This document shows positions 63,855 to 64,000 of a stretch of 64,000 nt of DNA, piece after piece. Positions within the stretch are counted from its first letter, which is position 1, and every line of letters starts with the position of its first letter. The translations under genes and the position numbers were made by a program. The DNA comes from DATFRY01 sp035489015 (GTDB lineage Bacteria; Myxococcota_A; Polyangia; Haliangiales; Haliangiaceae): NCBI GenBank assembly GCA_035489015.1, contig DATHKR010000338.1:26309-90308 (forward strand), given 5' to 3'. The notes under the pieces are model-generated. The model did not search any database. It was not told the DNA's origin and saw only the letters and a list, made by a program, of their open reading frames with translations.

Positions 63855-63884
63855 AGTCTACCAATCGCGGCGTGTAGGCTACAA
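63855..63884 (-). promoter_or_regulatory. Leaderless promoter for the primase-like gene and late operon
   Basis: On the minus strand TTGTAG, 18-bp spacer, TAGACT, then six bases to the ATG at 63848. It lacks a ribosome site and is the only good promoter found upstream of the terminase genes. Confidence 0.55.
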
Positions 63885-64000
63885 GCCTTTGACCTGCATA
63901 GATGAGGCAAATGAAGGCTGGTCTTGGAAGCCACGGTCTAGACCACCATGACATCGCCGCAGGTCACAGATCCCCAGACCCGTCGGCGGCCGTCGCGTGT

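Overview
High-GC DNA (strong G/C third-position bias, many GTG and some TTG starts, hairpin terminators without long T-runs, leaderless promoters) that reads as a temperate siphovirus of Streptomyces or a close actinobacterial relative. The product families agree: HTH-NUDIX, a DUF6233-like protein, DUF4429, a P27-like small terminase, an r1t-type holin and an LAxTG mini-protein. No tRNA, rRNA or CRISPR array was seen.

Layout. (1) 0.2-3.4 kb, plus strand: a short HTH protein, two NUDIX proteins (one with an HTH), a truncated winged-helix replication-like gene and small unknowns. (2) 3.4-5.1 kb, minus: a membrane glycosyltransferase 2 coupled to a 56-aa LAxTG mini-protein. (3) 5.2-29.4 kb, minus: a long early polycistron, nearly all ATGA/GTGA overlaps, with Xis-like and HTH regulators, many small unknowns, a methyltransferase, a TerF-like vWA protein, YqaJ exonuclease and RecT, a C5 methyltransferase, a replication initiator and DnaB/RepA-type helicase, a PD-(D/E)XK nuclease, a second beta-class methyltransferase, HNH and HIT proteins. 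(4) 29.4-32.1 kb: divergent immunity region, tyrosine integrase and a probable attP whose core looks like the 3' end of RNase P RNA. (5) 32.2-40.8 kb: short genes on both strands (XRE, GntR-like, RHH plus endonuclease VII), a second tyrosine recombinase and a lipoprotein. (6) 40.8-63.8 kb, minus: the late operon. In transcription order it runs primase-like gene, small and large terminase, portal, MuF-like protein, scaffold, capsid, a GT4 glycosyltransferase, connectors, major tail protein, gpG/gpGT frameshift pair, tape measure, four tail-tip proteins, amidase, holin, a collagen-like membrane protein and a terminator.

How it works together. Repressor and HTH/Xis genes diverge from one intergenic region carrying inverted 9-bp boxes. 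The early operon supplies recombination, replication and DNA modification; the late operon builds a long-tailed particle and lyses the host. Because integrase and an apparently two-armed attP lie between the late and early arms, the order is that of a virion or circular genome, not of a prophage cut at this attP. Adjacent elements or integration by the second recombinase remain possible.

Items most worth following up: nine 11-bp iterons inside the initiator gene, the rnpB-like attP, the capsid-coupled GT4, a plus-strand DUF4429 gene inside the head-tail module, the RHH/endonuclease VII cassette with three palindromic operators, the HNH gene whose Shine-Dalgarno lies in a palindrome, the lambda-type slippery site, and recurrent leaderless promoters. 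All calls come from reading the sequence; no database search was run.
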